Of a DNA stretch of 64,000 nt, positions 37,701 through 46,058 are shown piece by piece. The stretch's first letter is position 1; every line of letters starts with the position of its first letter. The notes below the pieces were generated by a model. That model saw only the letters and a list, made by a program, of their open reading frames with translations, was not told where the DNA came from and ran no database searches. The DNA comes from Paracidovorax avenae ATCC 19860 (GTDB lineage: Bacteria > Pseudomonadota > Gammaproteobacteria > Burkholderiales > Burkholderiaceae_C): NCBI RefSeq assembly GCF_000176855.2, contig NC_015138.1, forward strand, positions 4,278,001 to 4,342,000. The letters run 5' to 3'. The position numbers and the translations under genes were made by a program.

Positions 37701-37966
37701 GCTACGAGGCCACGCACTGGAAGCTCATCGAGAACGCCGGTGGCAAGACCCTGTTGAGGCGCATGGGGGTGTTCCTCCAGGACGACCCTGCCCGCCTGGA
37801 CGACGGCCACGCGCTCCGCCGCTACCTGCAGGGTGCTCCGGACGAGATCCACCACCTGATCAGGCAACTGCACTGGAATTCCGACGCACCGCATTTCGAC
37901 GGGACACTGCGGCGCATGGCCCCACCGGAAGCCCTCCAGCCGCAGCAGCGACAGCATCGCCCCTGA
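34715..37966 (+). CDS. Divergent BKACE (DUF849)-like protein fused to an unknown C-terminal domain
   Basis: A 1083-residue soluble protein starting at GTG 34715. Residues 1-15 (EIFITAAPVGAV) and ~200-510 match beta-keto acid cleavage enzymes: ILHLHTR with H219 and H221, PPELSSLSPGEVLF, NTPDFLQRQL, and VRVGLEDGL with E467-D468. The zinc ligands (HxH and Glu) are kept. From memory of the Kce enzyme, the early Glu (GAE) is Val here and the GIGRW Arg is Pro. About 185 residues are inserted after the first strand. Residues ~530-1083 match nothing I know. Function and substrate are unknown. Confidence 0.7.
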   Translation: MHEIFITAAPVGAVPRSIEPLGPKYLSAALVRHIGGLEAALESRNGWEPVAPGGLLASESTRIPMGADFLRAIAPTAEWLERWRREAGLRARDGVFQYHPDGPVLRQLDAAWFARIGSEKASRELVVHLTGQGWTSDENGGLAWPHAGAVESYIPPDLVHLLHSCGTGVVDGLSDAGWCHAGTGFALSGKGATCWLPVAPAAIVDECVAAVREGAAILHLHTRERGGQAWKLPWSSLSLLTGPQPNRIAPDDYEAIVPRLRAQVPLAILNLSTSVRGGGDSGSTIRREHLRPYEPEGMPPELSSLSPGEVLFQSGGGYLNTPDFLQRQLDHARRHGIRPEIEVFNHTILQNTLEDFRPRLEEAGSPCLLMLVAGVDQYRRAGEAFEDDSLIPAVQRQAIFALLQAGDAPGIDRALDMAAAALAPVVEQIRHRLPTARISVLMPGPMQQLLPRLAVRLQLDGVRVGLEDGLTVPDRNVPGGLRKGRTAEQVRWLREELEALGCRVLSAEATRQALRMPSSAETLFLAAMEATASLAGAGGPAPASPMEALVHALAPLRPAFERREQWLRAQLSRHGRGDPANAAATARDLIRQAGLYVRYFIEERERYPMQGARAFRNPYEIQPLNHAWELLLEAGQDASFYEEALQRLAARAGVAPGSFLAPPSQRKGRDLRFIEYIASLPCRLGQHRMEVEHFGLRRLPGYNAFMANLFLGMEEAYRGLRARSEAEPKSQGILAFHADTGDTIDLRNLQDELGRSQWVVLPCTTDTHYAEGIRQAKKLAAAFLSFLRSVVPSHAAALHVIGFVHTGQDRDGLPLVEASLLHHRFLLGTDRHAAIVSHASRLLYEAILLPRLVQEPERLMRRMDGTVARAAGLPLHEDGSAARRVDPRAVAGTPPLRFLAHSSGIAALQQMDNAMRQDMEALGYSAQEQKTLFHRNVVVSFASTADIRTDLPGTPTVDITAYNDVRSMAGTTTPDYALGDSHRRAQARAARAAGYRYEATHWKLIENAGGKTLLRRMGVFLQDDPARLDDGHALRRYLQGAPDEIHHLIRQLHWNSDAPHFDGTLRRMAPPEALQPQQRQHRP

Positions 37967-38154
37967 AACCAGGTGCGCACGCGGATGCGCCGCTGCGGCA
38001 CCGCCCATGCTGCGCCGATCCGGCACCAGCTCGACAGGAGCCATTCGCATGGCCCGCAGCGCCGTGGGAAGACGGATACACAGGCGCCGCTCCTACGGCC
38101 AGGCGTGACGGCAAAAAGACAATGGGCTTTCCAACACCTTACGAGGAAAACGCC

Positions 38155-38652
38155 ATGCCCACGACGACGAACCAGCGGACCCCTGCCGATGCCTGCAGCC
38201 TCCTGGATGCGGACCATCGCAAGGTGAAGAAGATGTTCAAGGAGTACGAAGAACTCGCAGGCTCCAAATCGAAGACGTCCATCGCCAAGAAGCGCGAACT
38301 GGCGCAGCAGATCTGCCTGGAGCTGACGGTGCACGCGCAGATCGAGGAGGAGATCTTCTACCCGGCCCTGCGCGAAGCGCTGCGCGAGACCGACCTGCTC
38401 GACGAGGCCGAGGTCGAGCACGCCAGCGCCAAGGACCTCATCGCCCAGATCCAGGATGGTGATGCCATGGACGACAAGTTCGATGCCAAGGTGACCGTCC
38501 TGGGCGAATACATCGACCACCACGTCAAGGAAGAGCGCAACGAAATCTTCGTCAAGGCCCGCGCATCCCGCAAGCTCGACCTGGTGGCCATGCGCGAGAC
38601 GCTGCAGGCCCGCAAGGAGGAGCTGATGGAAGAGATGCAGGCCATGGCCTGA
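38155..38652 (+). CDS. Hemerythrin HHE domain protein
   Basis: The 165-residue protein is a hemerythrin-like four-helix bundle. Candidate iron ligands are His in LLDADHRKVKKMF, His and Glu in LTVHAQIEEEIFYPAL, His in EVEHASAKDLI and His-His with Glu in YIDHHVKEERNEIF. Such proteins bind O2 or NO, or protect against iron stress. ATG 38155 is chosen because GAGGA stands before it; an upstream in-frame ATG (38122) would add 11 atypical residues. A long perfect terminator follows. Confidence 0.9.
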   Translation: MPTTTNQRTPADACSLLDADHRKVKKMFKEYEELAGSKSKTSIAKKRELAQQICLELTVHAQIEEEIFYPALREALRETDLLDEAEVEHASAKDLIAQIQDGDAMDDKFDAKVTVLGEYIDHHVKEERNEIFVKARASRKLDLVAMRETLQARKEELMEEMQAMA

Positions 38653-38680
38653 CGCGCCGCCCGCCCTGGAGCGCATCGAA

Positions 38681-38720
38681 TCGCCCGCCACCGGATAGCC
38701 GGTGGCGGGCGATTTGCTTT
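38681..38720 (+). terminator. Strong terminator after the hemerythrin gene
   Basis: A perfect 14-bp stem (TCGCCCGCCACCGG with its complement) around ATAG, followed by TTTGCTTT. It ends the hemerythrin transcript before the chemoreceptor gene. Confidence 0.88.
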
Positions 38721-38908
38721 GAGGACCGGGGGCAGTGCCGATCGTCCAGGGAAGGTTTCGGCCAAAGAAGAGCTCTCTTCCTACAGAAATGCCAACTTCA
38801 TTACATATGATTACATTAAGTGCGATCTTTAACAAACTCGCCACGCATGCATTCGCAAACCTGCAACCTAGATAGCAGCGCATGCGCGGCTCCCTAACGA
38901 AAGACTCT

Positions 38909-40513
38909 ATGAACCTCGACAACTGGACGATACGGTCCAAACTGATCGCCGGCTTCGGGCTGGTGCTGGTCATCGCCTGTATCGTCAGCCTGCTGGGCAT
39001 CGCCAACCTGTCGAGCATGAACGATCGCTCGGTCGAGATTTCCCGCAAGTCGCTGCCCAGCGTGTCCGCTGCCGGGGCGATCAGCCGCAACCTGTCGGCC
39101 CTGCGCATTGCCCGCCTGGGGCTGATCCTTGCGGGACCCAATTCGCCGATGCCCCAGGCGATCGCGACGGTGGAGAACGCGAGCACGGCACTGAACAAGT
39201 CCGTGGAAGAGGCCGCCCCCCTGTTCACCAGCGCCGAGGAGAGCAGGATCTACCAGGAACTGCGCACCCAGGTGGCGGATTACAGCTCGACGCTGCCGCA
39301 GCAGCTGAAATTCGCGCGCGAGAACAACATCGAGGCGGTGCGCGCGATTTTCGTGGGGCCTGCCGGCGTTGCATACCGCGCGGCCAACAAGGGCCTCGAC
39401 GACCTGATCGCCATCAACAACAAAGGCAGCGATCTGGCCGCCGGGCGTGCCATGGAGACCTATCACCAGGGCCGCGTGGAACTGGTGACCGGGCTGGTCG
39501 CCATGGTGGGCCTGAGCGGTGTGATCGCGGTGATGCTGGCGGGCAACCTGTCGCGCCGCGCCCGGCTGTGCGCCGATGCGGCGCACCGCATGGCACGGGG
39601 CGACCTGAGCCACGTGGTGGTGGCCTCCGGACGCGACGAACTGGCGCAGATGCTGCAGGCGCTGGAGGACACGCGTGAGCACCTGCGCACGACCGTGGGC
39701 AACGTGCGCCACAACGCGGAAGCCGTGGCCACGGCCAGCGCGGAAATCTCCCAGGGCAACCAGGACCTGAGCGGCCGCACCGAAAGCCAGGCGAGCGCGC
39801 TGGAGCAGACCGCCGCCTCCATGGAACAACTGGGATCGACCGTGCAGCAGAACGCCGACAGCGCGCGCCAGGCGAACCAGCTGGCCAAGAACGCGGCCAC
39901 CGTCGCGATGCAGGGCGGGCAGGTGGTCAGCCAGGTAGTGGAGACGATGCGCGGCATCAACGAGTCGTCACGACAGATCTCCGACATCATCCAGGTGATC
40001 GACAGCATCGCCTTCCAGACCAACATCCTGGCGCTGAACGCCGCCGTGGAAGCCGCGCGCGCCGGCGAGCAGGGGCGCGGCTTCGCGGTGGTGGCCAGCG
40101 AGGTGCGCAGCCTGGCGGGCCGCTCCGCCGACGCGGCCAAGGAGATCAAGAACCTCATCGGCGCCAGCGTGGAGCGCGTGACCGCCGGCAACGCCCTGGT
40201 GGACCAAGCCGGCACGACCATGACGGAGATCGTCGGCGCAATTAACCGCGTGACAGACATCATGGGCGAGATCAGCGCCGCCAGCGTGGAGCAGGCATCG
40301 GGCGTGGGCCAGGTGGGCGAAGCGGTCACGCAGATGGACCAGGCCACGCAGCAGAACGCCGCGCTGGTCGAGGAGATGGCGGCGGCGGCCGGCAGCCTGA
40401 AAAAGCAGGCCGAGGATCTCGTGCGGGGCGTGGCGACGTTCAACCTGGGCGACGGCCGCGCCTCCCATACTGCAGTGGGTTTCTCCCGCCCCACAGCTGC
40501 CCTCACGGCATGA
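38909..40513 (+). CDS. Methyl-accepting chemotaxis protein
   Basis: The 534-residue receptor has two transmembrane helices (about 12-32 and 190-212) flanking a helical periplasmic sensor of the four-helix type. A HAMP linker ([22 protein letters not shown]) and a long signalling domain follow, with the invariant hairpin tip [40 protein letters not shown]. The C-terminus lacks a CheR-tethering pentapeptide. ATG 38909 gives the typical [12 protein letters not shown] start. The ligand is unknown; the upstream AT-rich stretch holds a direct repeat ATTACAT (38800, 38810). Confidence 0.93.
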   Translation: MNLDNWTIRSKLIAGFGLVLVIACIVSLLGIANLSSMNDRSVEISRKSLPSVSAAGAISRNLSALRIARLGLILAGPNSPMPQAIATVENASTALNKSVEEAAPLFTSAEESRIYQELRTQVADYSSTLPQQLKFARENNIEAVRAIFVGPAGVAYRAANKGLDDLIAINNKGSDLAAGRAMETYHQGRVELVTGLVAMVGLSGVIAVMLAGNLSRRARLCADAAHRMARGDLSHVVVASGRDELAQMLQALEDTREHLRTTVGNVRHNAEAVATASAEISQGNQDLSGRTESQASALEQTAASMEQLGSTVQQNADSARQANQLAKNAATVAMQGGQVVSQVVETMRGINESSRQISDIIQVIDSIAFQTNILALNAAVEAARAGEQGRGFAVVASEVRSLAGRSADAAKEIKNLIGASVERVTAGNALVDQAGTTMTEIVGAINRVTDIMGEISAASVEQASGVGQVGEAVTQMDQATQQNAALVEEMAAAAGSLKKQAEDLVRGVATFNLGDGRASHTAVGFSRPTAALTA

Positions 40514-40575
40514 AAGCCACGCTGGCGCTGTCGATGTGCGCTATGAACGCGCACCCCCTGCCGCCATGGAAAGCA

Positions 40576-42156
40576 TCAAGCCGGCCGGTGCGTCGCGCCG
40601 GACTGCCAGGCCTGCTGGCCGGGTGACCCGTGCGCTGCGCCTGCCTGCGCGCAGACCGGCGACGGCGGCAGGCCACCCACTTCGGCCGGGGTCGCCACCA
40701 CCGGCTCGGCCGGTGCGAGCATGCGCGCCTGGCGCCAGCGGCCCCAGCGGTAGTAGGCCATCGACATCAGCATGGCGCACAGCGCGCTCGCCGGAAAGCT
40801 CCACCAGATCGCATCCGCGCCCAGCCACGGCTGCAGGCCGTAGGCGATCGGCAGGCGGATGCCCCAGAGCGCCAGGCCCAGGATGATGAGCGGCGGCACC
40901 ACCGCGCCGGTGGAGCGCACCACGCCCGAAAGCACGAAGGTCACGCCGAAGAACAGGAACGAGCCCACGGCGATGTGATTCAAGTGGCGCGCCGCCTCCA
41001 GCGACGCGCTGCCGGCAGGCAGGAAGAGCGACAGCGCCGTGCGGTCCAGCAGCACCAGCGGCATGATGATAGCGCCGGTCAGCACGAAGTTGAACAGCGT
41101 GCCGCTGCGGGCCACGCCGTCCACCCGCTCCCAGCGGCCGGCGCCCACGTTCTGCGCCGCCATGGACGAGCAGGCCGCCCCGATGGCCATGGCCGGCATC
41201 TGCACATAGGTCCAGAGCTGCAGCGCGGCGCCATAGGCCGACGCGGTGACCACGCCCTGCGCGTTGACCAGGCCCATCAGCATCAGCATGGCGGTGGAGA
41301 TCATCACCATCTGAGCCCCCATCGGCAGCCCCTTGACGACCAGCGCGCGCAGGATGGCCCCGTCGGGCACGAAGAGCCGCCAGTCGGCCCGCCCGATCCA
41401 GAGCGGGTGCTGGCGCCAGCGCAGCCAGGCCAGCAGCGCGACGAAGCTGGTGGCATTGGCCACCAGCGTCGCCATGGCCGAGCCGGCGATACCCAGGCGC
41501 GGCACGGGCCCCCAGCCGAAGATGAGCAGCGGGTTCAGCGCTGTATCCAGTACCACCACCAGCAGCAGGAACAGGAACGGCGTGCGCGTGTCGCCCGCAC
41601 CGCGCAGCACGGCCGAGATGAAAGCGAACAGGTAGAGCAGCGGCACGGCCAGGAACAGCGTCCGCAGGTACGCCTCGGCCAGCGGGAGGGCTGCGGCAGG
41701 TGTGCCCATCCATCCGAGGATCTCGCGCGACAGTGGCGGGCCGGCCGCCGCGATCAGCACCGCCGTGCCGCCGAAGAAGGTCGCGCTGGTGCCGATCACG
41801 CGGCGCGCCTGCTGCGGGTTGCGCGCCCCCATGGCCTGCGCCACGAGGATGGTGGCCGCCATGCCCACGCCGAACACCGCGCCGATCAAGAGGAACAGGA
41901 TGTTGTTGGCATTGGCCGTGGCAGTGAGCGCCGCCTCGCCCAGGTAGCGCCCCACCCACACCGCGTTGACCGAGCCGTTGAGCGACTGCAGCACGTTGCC
42001 AGCCAGGATGGGGAGCGCGAAGACCAGAAGGGTGCGGCCGATGGGCCCTTGCGTCAGGTCGCGGGTCGAGGCGCGGGTGGTAGAAGACGGGCTTGCAATC
42101 GGATGTGCAGGTGGGCTCGAGGGAGCGCCAGGGAGAGCGGGTGGCGACGCGGTCAT
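40576..42156 (-). CDS. MATE family efflux transporter
   Basis: The 526-residue membrane protein has twelve predicted helices and the MATE repeat features, including GPIGRTLLVFALPILAGNVLQSLN, GLPMGAQMVMISTAMLM in the second half and conserved Gly/Asn/Pro residues at the helix starts. It would export cationic compounds in exchange for Na+ or H+. ATG 42156 is preferred; an upstream frame extension is low-complexity Arg-rich. The C-terminal ~40 residues are an Ala/Pro-rich tail. The convergent neighbour is the chemoreceptor gene. Confidence 0.9.
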   Translation of the reverse strand: MTASPPALPGAPSSPPAHPIASPSSTTRASTRDLTQGPIGRTLLVFALPILAGNVLQSLNGSVNAVWVGRYLGEAALTATANANNILFLLIGAVFGVGMAATILVAQAMGARNPQQARRVIGTSATFFGGTAVLIAAAGPPLSREILGWMGTPAAALPLAEAYLRTLFLAVPLLYLFAFISAVLRGAGDTRTPFLFLLLVVVLDTALNPLLIFGWGPVPRLGIAGSAMATLVANATSFVALLAWLRWRQHPLWIGRADWRLFVPDGAILRALVVKGLPMGAQMVMISTAMLMLMGLVNAQGVVTASAYGAALQLWTYVQMPAMAIGAACSSMAAQNVGAGRWERVDGVARSGTLFNFVLTGAIIMPLVLLDRTALSLFLPAGSASLEAARHLNHIAVGSFLFFGVTFVLSGVVRSTGAVVPPLIILGLALWGIRLPIAYGLQPWLGADAIWWSFPASALCAMLMSMAYYRWGRWRQARMLAPAEPVVATPAEVGGLPPSPVCAQAGAAHGSPGQQAWQSGATHRPA

Positions 42157-42287
42157 GCGGCATGGTGTCCACGCATTGCAGCGGGGCCTGTCGGCCGACG
42201 CCGAAAGTCTGCGGCAGCGAAGGCGGATCCTGCCGCGGCCCGGCGACTCACCGCCTTGCGCCCACATTCGCCACTAATGGTTTTCGC

Positions 42288-42989
42288 TCAAGAATGCACT
42301 GGCAGCATCCCGTCGCGCAACATCGCGACGCCCAGCTCGTACACGCCATCCCACACGATCTGCACGCCCAGGCACAGCAGGATGAAAGCCGACAACCGCA
42401 GGAAGATCACCGAGCCGGCTTCGCCGAGCGGCTTGAGCAGCTGCTGTGCATAGCGGAAGGCGAAATACAGCAGTACGGCGACGGACAGCAGCGCCAGCAC
42501 GCCGCCGCCCATCCGCGCCAGTGACAGCGACAGCCGCGCGTCGGCCAGCGACACACCCACCGTGATGGCCGCCGCGATCGAGCCGGGCCCACAACTCACC
42601 GGGAAGGTGAGCGGGTAGAAAGCCTGGCGCCGCGCCATGTCGGGCGTGAAGCTCTCGGCCAGTTCGGTGCGGCTGTCCACCGTGGCCTGCGTGGCCGTCA
42701 GCAACCGCCAGGCCGTCGCCGCCACGATCATGCCGCCACCCACGCGCACGATGGGCAAGGATATGCCGAAGAACTCCAATACGTAGGAACCGACCAGCAT
42801 GGCACCCAGCAGCAGCCAGAACATGTTGCGTGCGATGCGGCGCGCCAGCAGCGCGCGCGTGTTCGGTGATGCACCCTCGGTCAGGCCCAGGAAGATGGGC
42901 GCCGTGGCGGCCGGGTTCAGGATCGGCAGCAGCGCGGCCACCACGAAGAGAAAGCTCTTGCCGAAGGCGCCCAGAAGTTCAAGTGTCAC
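42288..42989 (-). CDS. MarC family integral membrane protein
   Basis: A 233-residue protein with six predicted helices and the MarC family pattern: FVVAALLPILNPAATAPIFLGLT in the first half, repeated as AFYPLTFPVSCGPGSIAAAITV in the second, each with the NP- or GPG-type break. E. coli MarC was once linked to antibiotic resistance, but its function is not established. It is divergent from the rpoH region, and 131 bases separate its end from the MATE gene start. Confidence 0.9.
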   Translation of the reverse strand: MTLELLGAFGKSFLFVVAALLPILNPAATAPIFLGLTEGASPNTRALLARRIARNMFWLLLGAMLVGSYVLEFFGISLPIVRVGGGMIVAATAWRLLTATQATVDSRTELAESFTPDMARRQAFYPLTFPVSCGPGSIAAAITVGVSLADARLSLSLARMGGGVLALLSVAVLLYFAFRYAQQLLKPLGEAGSVIFLRLSAFILLCLGVQIVWDGVYELGVAMLRDGMLPVHS

Positions 42990-43419
42990 GGTGTTCCTAT
43001 TCGCATGCGCCAGCGGAGCCCGCCTGGGTTGTCATTACTGCCGATACCCATCAAGCCCTGCACCAACACCGTCCTGCGCTGGATCTCTTGTTCCATCAAC
43101 GTACTCACGGTGTCTTTCTTTCAAAGATAACACCTGAGCAGAGCTTCACCGGTCGATGCAAGCTAGCCCACCTCGTGCTGATCTTCCGGCGCTCCGTCCG
43201 CGTTGAGAGTGGGTGAGGTCGAAGCGATGTCGCACCGCACGGAGACTCGGCAGTGCGCGGGTGCAGAATCAAAAGCTTACGTGCCAATAGCCTTGCCGGA
43301 CGAGTACAAAACTCAGCGAGAAAAGTACAAGCCCCACCGGGAGTCGACAGGAACCGACGGAAATCGCCCTCCCACTTCGCAGACATCCCCAGTCCTACGC
43401 AGGGAAAGGAACTTCGACC
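42990..43419. other. Low-GC gap upstream of rpoH
   Basis: About 430 bases with visibly lower GC than the flanks. The longest frames (43203-43451 plus, 43105-43386 minus) lack ribosome-binding sites and conserved features, so I do not call a gene. The stretch probably carries rpoH promoters; the CIRCE element lies at its right edge. Confidence 0.5.
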
Positions 43420-43446
43420 TTAGCACTCCCTCCAATAGACTGCTAA
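43420..43446. promoter_or_regulatory. CIRCE element (HrcA operator) upstream of rpoH
   Basis: TTAGCACTC (43420-43428), nine bases, then GACTGCTAA (43438-43446). The CIRCE consensus is TTAGCACTC-N9-GAGTGCTAA, so the left arm and spacer length are perfect and only one base differs in the right arm. It lies 30 bases before the preferred rpoH start. It overlaps a possible promoter (TCGACC at 43414, TAGACT at 43436, 16-base spacer), so HrcA binding would block transcription. Confidence 0.88.
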
Positions 43447-43476
43447 AGTGAAAGCATGGAAGAAAGGATTTCTGGA

Positions 43477-44418
43477 ATGACGATTCAGTCTGGAACCGCC
43501 GCCACCGCGCTCGCACCGGCCAATGCCTGGGCCCTGATCCCCCCGCTGGGCAATCTGGATGCCTACATCTCCGCCGTGAACCGTCTGCCGATGCTGACGG
43601 CCGAGGAGGAACGCACCTATGCCCGCCGGCTGAAGGAGCACAACGACGTGGAAGCCGCGGGCCGGATGGTGATGTCGCACCTGCGGCTGGTGGTGTCGAT
43701 CGCCCGGCAGTACCTGGGCTACGGCCTGCCGCACGGCGACCTGATCCAGGAAGGCAACGTGGGCCTGATGAAGGCCGTGAAACGCTTCGATCCGGACCAG
43801 AACGTGCGGCTGGTGAGCTACGCGATGCACTGGATCAAGGCCGAGATCCACGAGTACATCCTGAAGAACTGGCGCATGGTGAAGGTGGCCACCACCAAGA
43901 GCCAGCGCAAGCTGTTCTTCAACCTGCGCTCGATGAAGCAGGGCTTCAAGGCCGATTCCGCCGCCGGGAACACGGGTACCCACCGCGAGACGCTCTCCGA
44001 GCAGGAAATCGACGTCGTGGCCCAGCAGCTCAACGTCAAGCGCGAAGAAGTCATCGAGATGGAAACGCGCCTGTCGGGAGGCGACGTGATGCTGGACCCG
44101 GCCCCGTCGGACGATGGTGAACAGGCCTACGGCCCCATCGCCTACCTGGCCGACGGCACGCATGAGCCGACCGCCATGATCGAATCGCGCCAGCGCGACG
44201 TGCTGGCCACGGACGGCATCGCGAATGCGCTGGCCACGCTGGACGACCGCAGCCGCCGCATCGTCGAGGAGCGCTGGCTCAAGGTCAACGACGACGGCTC
44301 GGGTGGCATGACGCTGCATGAACTTGCGGCGGTGTACGGCGTGAGCGCGGAGCGCATCCGGCAGATCGAAGTGGCCGCGATGAAGAAGATGAAGAAGGCG
44401 CTGGCGGAATACGCCTGA
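43477..44418 (+). CDS. rpoH: RNA polymerase sigma-32 factor
   Basis: RpoH directs heat-shock transcription. The protein (313 residues from 43477) has region 2 motifs MSHLRLVVSIARQYLGYGLPHGDLIQEGNVGLMKAVKRFDP and the RpoH box KSQRKLFFNLRSMKQGF that separates it from other sigma-70 relatives. Region 4 is LHELAAVYGVSAERIRQIEVAAMKKMKKAL. ATG 43477 is favoured because AAGGA lies 8 bases upstream; an in-frame ATG at 43456 would add seven residues. It is preceded by a CIRCE operator and followed by a strong terminator. Confidence 0.95.
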   Translation: MTIQSGTAATALAPANAWALIPPLGNLDAYISAVNRLPMLTAEEERTYARRLKEHNDVEAAGRMVMSHLRLVVSIARQYLGYGLPHGDLIQEGNVGLMKAVKRFDPDQNVRLVSYAMHWIKAEIHEYILKNWRMVKVATTKSQRKLFFNLRSMKQGFKADSAAGNTGTHRETLSEQEIDVVAQQLNVKREEVIEMETRLSGGDVMLDPAPSDDGEQAYGPIAYLADGTHEPTAMIESRQRDVLATDGIANALATLDDRSRRIVEERWLKVNDDGSGGMTLHELAAVYGVSAERIRQIEVAAMKKMKKALAEYA

Positions 44419-44470
44419 CCCCTTCACGTCGTTTCGCGCTACGGAATATTCGTGGCGACAGCGATAATCG

Positions 44471-44505
44471 GGCGTGCTACCTGGACGGGTAGCGCGCCTT
44501 TTTTT
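44471..44505 (+). terminator. Strong intrinsic terminator after rpoH
   Basis: An 11-bp stem (GGCGTGCTACC with GGTAGCGCGCC, one G-U pair) and a 6-base loop, followed by seven T residues. Confidence 0.9.
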
Positions 44506-44523
44506 CCATCTGCCGCACATTCC

Positions 44524-45552
44524 ATGCAACGCCCAGACAAGTCGCTTCCCATCTCCCTGGCCCGCCGCCGCATCCTCGCTTCCGGAGCCGCCCTGCTGGG
44601 CTGCAGATGGGCGGTGGCAGCGCCGCCGCCGGCACAGGGTGCCGCGTGGCCGTCCAGGCCGTTGCGCATCATCGTGGGATTTCCCCCGGGCTCCTCGCCC
44701 GACCTGACGGCCCGCACCTTCGCCGATCCGCTCGCCCGTGCGCTGGGCCAGCCGGTGGTCGTGGAGAACAAGGTCGGCGCCAGCGGCAACATCGGCGCGG
44801 ATGCCGTGGCCAAGGCGACGGACGGCCACACCATCGGACTGTTCATCAACGTCAACTTCACCATCGCGAAGCTGGTCAACCCCTCGCTGCCCTTCGATCC
44901 GCACAAGGATCTTGCGCCGCTGAGCCTCGTGGGCGTGTCGCCGCTGGTGTTGACGGCGCCCGTGGCGCAGGCGGGGGTGCCGGCCCATGCGGATGCACGC
45001 ACCTTCCTGGAGGCAGCCCGCCAGGCGGGCGACCGCTGGAGCTACGGAACGCCCGGCGTCGGCACCATGGGACATATCGGGACCGAACTGCTCAAGGCCC
45101 GCACGGGCATCGCGCCGGTGCATGTCCCGTATCCGGGCTATCCGCAGGTGGCCATGGGCATGCTCGGCGGGCAGTTGCAGATGGCCCTGCTGCCGCCGGC
45201 GCTGGCCGTGGCACAGCAACGCAGCGGCAAGCTACAGTTGCTGGGCGTGACCTCGGCCGGCCGCAGTTCGCTCGTGCCGGGGATCCCGAGCCTTGCCGAG
45301 GCTGGCGTGAAGGACTTCCAGCTGGAGATCTGGAATGCCTTCGCCGCGCCCGCGTCGATGCCCTCCGCCCACCGGGCGCGCCTTTCCACGGCGATCGCCG
45401 GGATCGCCCGGACGCCGGAAGTGCGCGAGGCGCTGTTCCAGCAGGGCTGGCAGGTGGCCGGCACCTCCGCGGAAGGACTGGCCCGCCGCATCGAGGCGGA
45501 CACGTCGCAGATGGAGCAGGTGATCCGCGCGCAGAAGATCCGGGTGGACTGA
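44524..45552 (+). CDS. Bug/TctC-family tripartite tricarboxylate transporter substrate-binding protein
   Basis: The 342-residue periplasmic protein has a twin-arginine-like signal (ARRRILASGAALLG). The Bug family core follows: WPSRPLRIIVGFPPGSSPDLTAR, VVENKVGASGNIGADAVAKA, YGTPGVGTMGHIGTELLKARTG and VPGIPSLAEAG. Burkholderiales carry many such orphan receptors for carboxylates and aromatics. No TctA/TctB membrane genes are nearby. ATG 44524 is preferred because upstream codons run through the rpoH terminator. Confidence 0.92.
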   Translation: MQRPDKSLPISLARRRILASGAALLGCRWAVAAPPPAQGAAWPSRPLRIIVGFPPGSSPDLTARTFADPLARALGQPVVVENKVGASGNIGADAVAKATDGHTIGLFINVNFTIAKLVNPSLPFDPHKDLAPLSLVGVSPLVLTAPVAQAGVPAHADARTFLEAARQAGDRWSYGTPGVGTMGHIGTELLKARTGIAPVHVPYPGYPQVAMGMLGGQLQMALLPPALAVAQQRSGKLQLLGVTSAGRSSLVPGIPSLAEAGVKDFQLEIWNAFAAPASMPSAHRARLSTAIAGIARTPEVREALFQQGWQVAGTSAEGLARRIEADTSQMEQVIRAQKIRVD

Positions 45553-45593
45553 CGGCACGCGGGCGCCCCGCCCCAGCGAACGCAGCGCGGCCA

Positions 45594-45607
45594 TTGATGT
45601 AGATCAT
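45594..45607. promoter_or_regulatory. FNR/ANR-type box
   Basis: TTGAT-GTAG-ATCAT matches the FNR consensus TTGAT-N4-ATCAA at nine of ten positions. It is centred 70 bases before the start codon of the small NAD-binding protein, compatible with activation from about -41.5. The FNR-like gene two frames downstream may be autoregulated through it. Confidence 0.72.
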
Positions 45608-45670
45608 GCCCGCCAGGGCGTCGCGCCTGCAGACTCCTGTCATCGATCCAACTTCCGGGAGTTCCCTGCC

Positions 45671-46051
45671 ATGCCAACATTCCGCATCATCGTCATCGGT
45701 GCCGGCCAGACGGGCACGCCGCTGCTGCGGCAGCTGCTGGCCGCGCCTTTCGTCCAGGTGCTGGGCGTGGCGGAACTGGATCTCTCGCTGCCCGGCGTCG
45801 CCCTGGCACGCAGCCATGGCGTGCCCGTCCACCAGGACTATATGGACCTGCTGCAGCAGCATGGCGCCGCGGCGGACATCGTGATCGACGTCACCGGCCA
45901 GGCGCCGGTGCGCGAAGCGTTGCGCAAACACATGGTGGACTCCGGCAACCAGAAGACCGTGATCCTGCATGAGCGGATCGCACTGCTCATGATGTCGCTT
46001 TCCGCCGGCACCCTCGTGCCGAGCCGCCATGGCGACGTGGCCTACGCCTGA
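45671..46051 (+). CDS. Small NAD(P)-binding-fold protein
   Basis: The 126-residue protein consists of little more than one Rossmann unit: FRIIVIGAGQTGTPLLRQLL at the N-terminus, then acidic AELDLSLPG after the second strand, and VIDVTGQAPVREALRKHM. It resembles the N-terminal domain of homoserine or acetaldehyde dehydrogenases but has no catalytic domain. It overlaps or abuts the FNR-like gene and shares its FNR box, so it may be a small regulatory or sensor partner. The function is not known. Confidence 0.7.
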   Translation: MPTFRIIVIGAGQTGTPLLRQLLAAPFVQVLGVAELDLSLPGVALARSHGVPVHQDYMDLLQQHGAAADIVIDVTGQAPVREALRKHMVDSGNQKTVILHERIALLMMSLSAGTLVPSRHGDVAYA

Positions 46052-46058
46052 GCCGGCC

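Noticed and set aside
43203..43451. 82-codon frame before rpoH
   Set aside because: No ribosome-binding site or family resemblance, and it runs through the CIRCE element.
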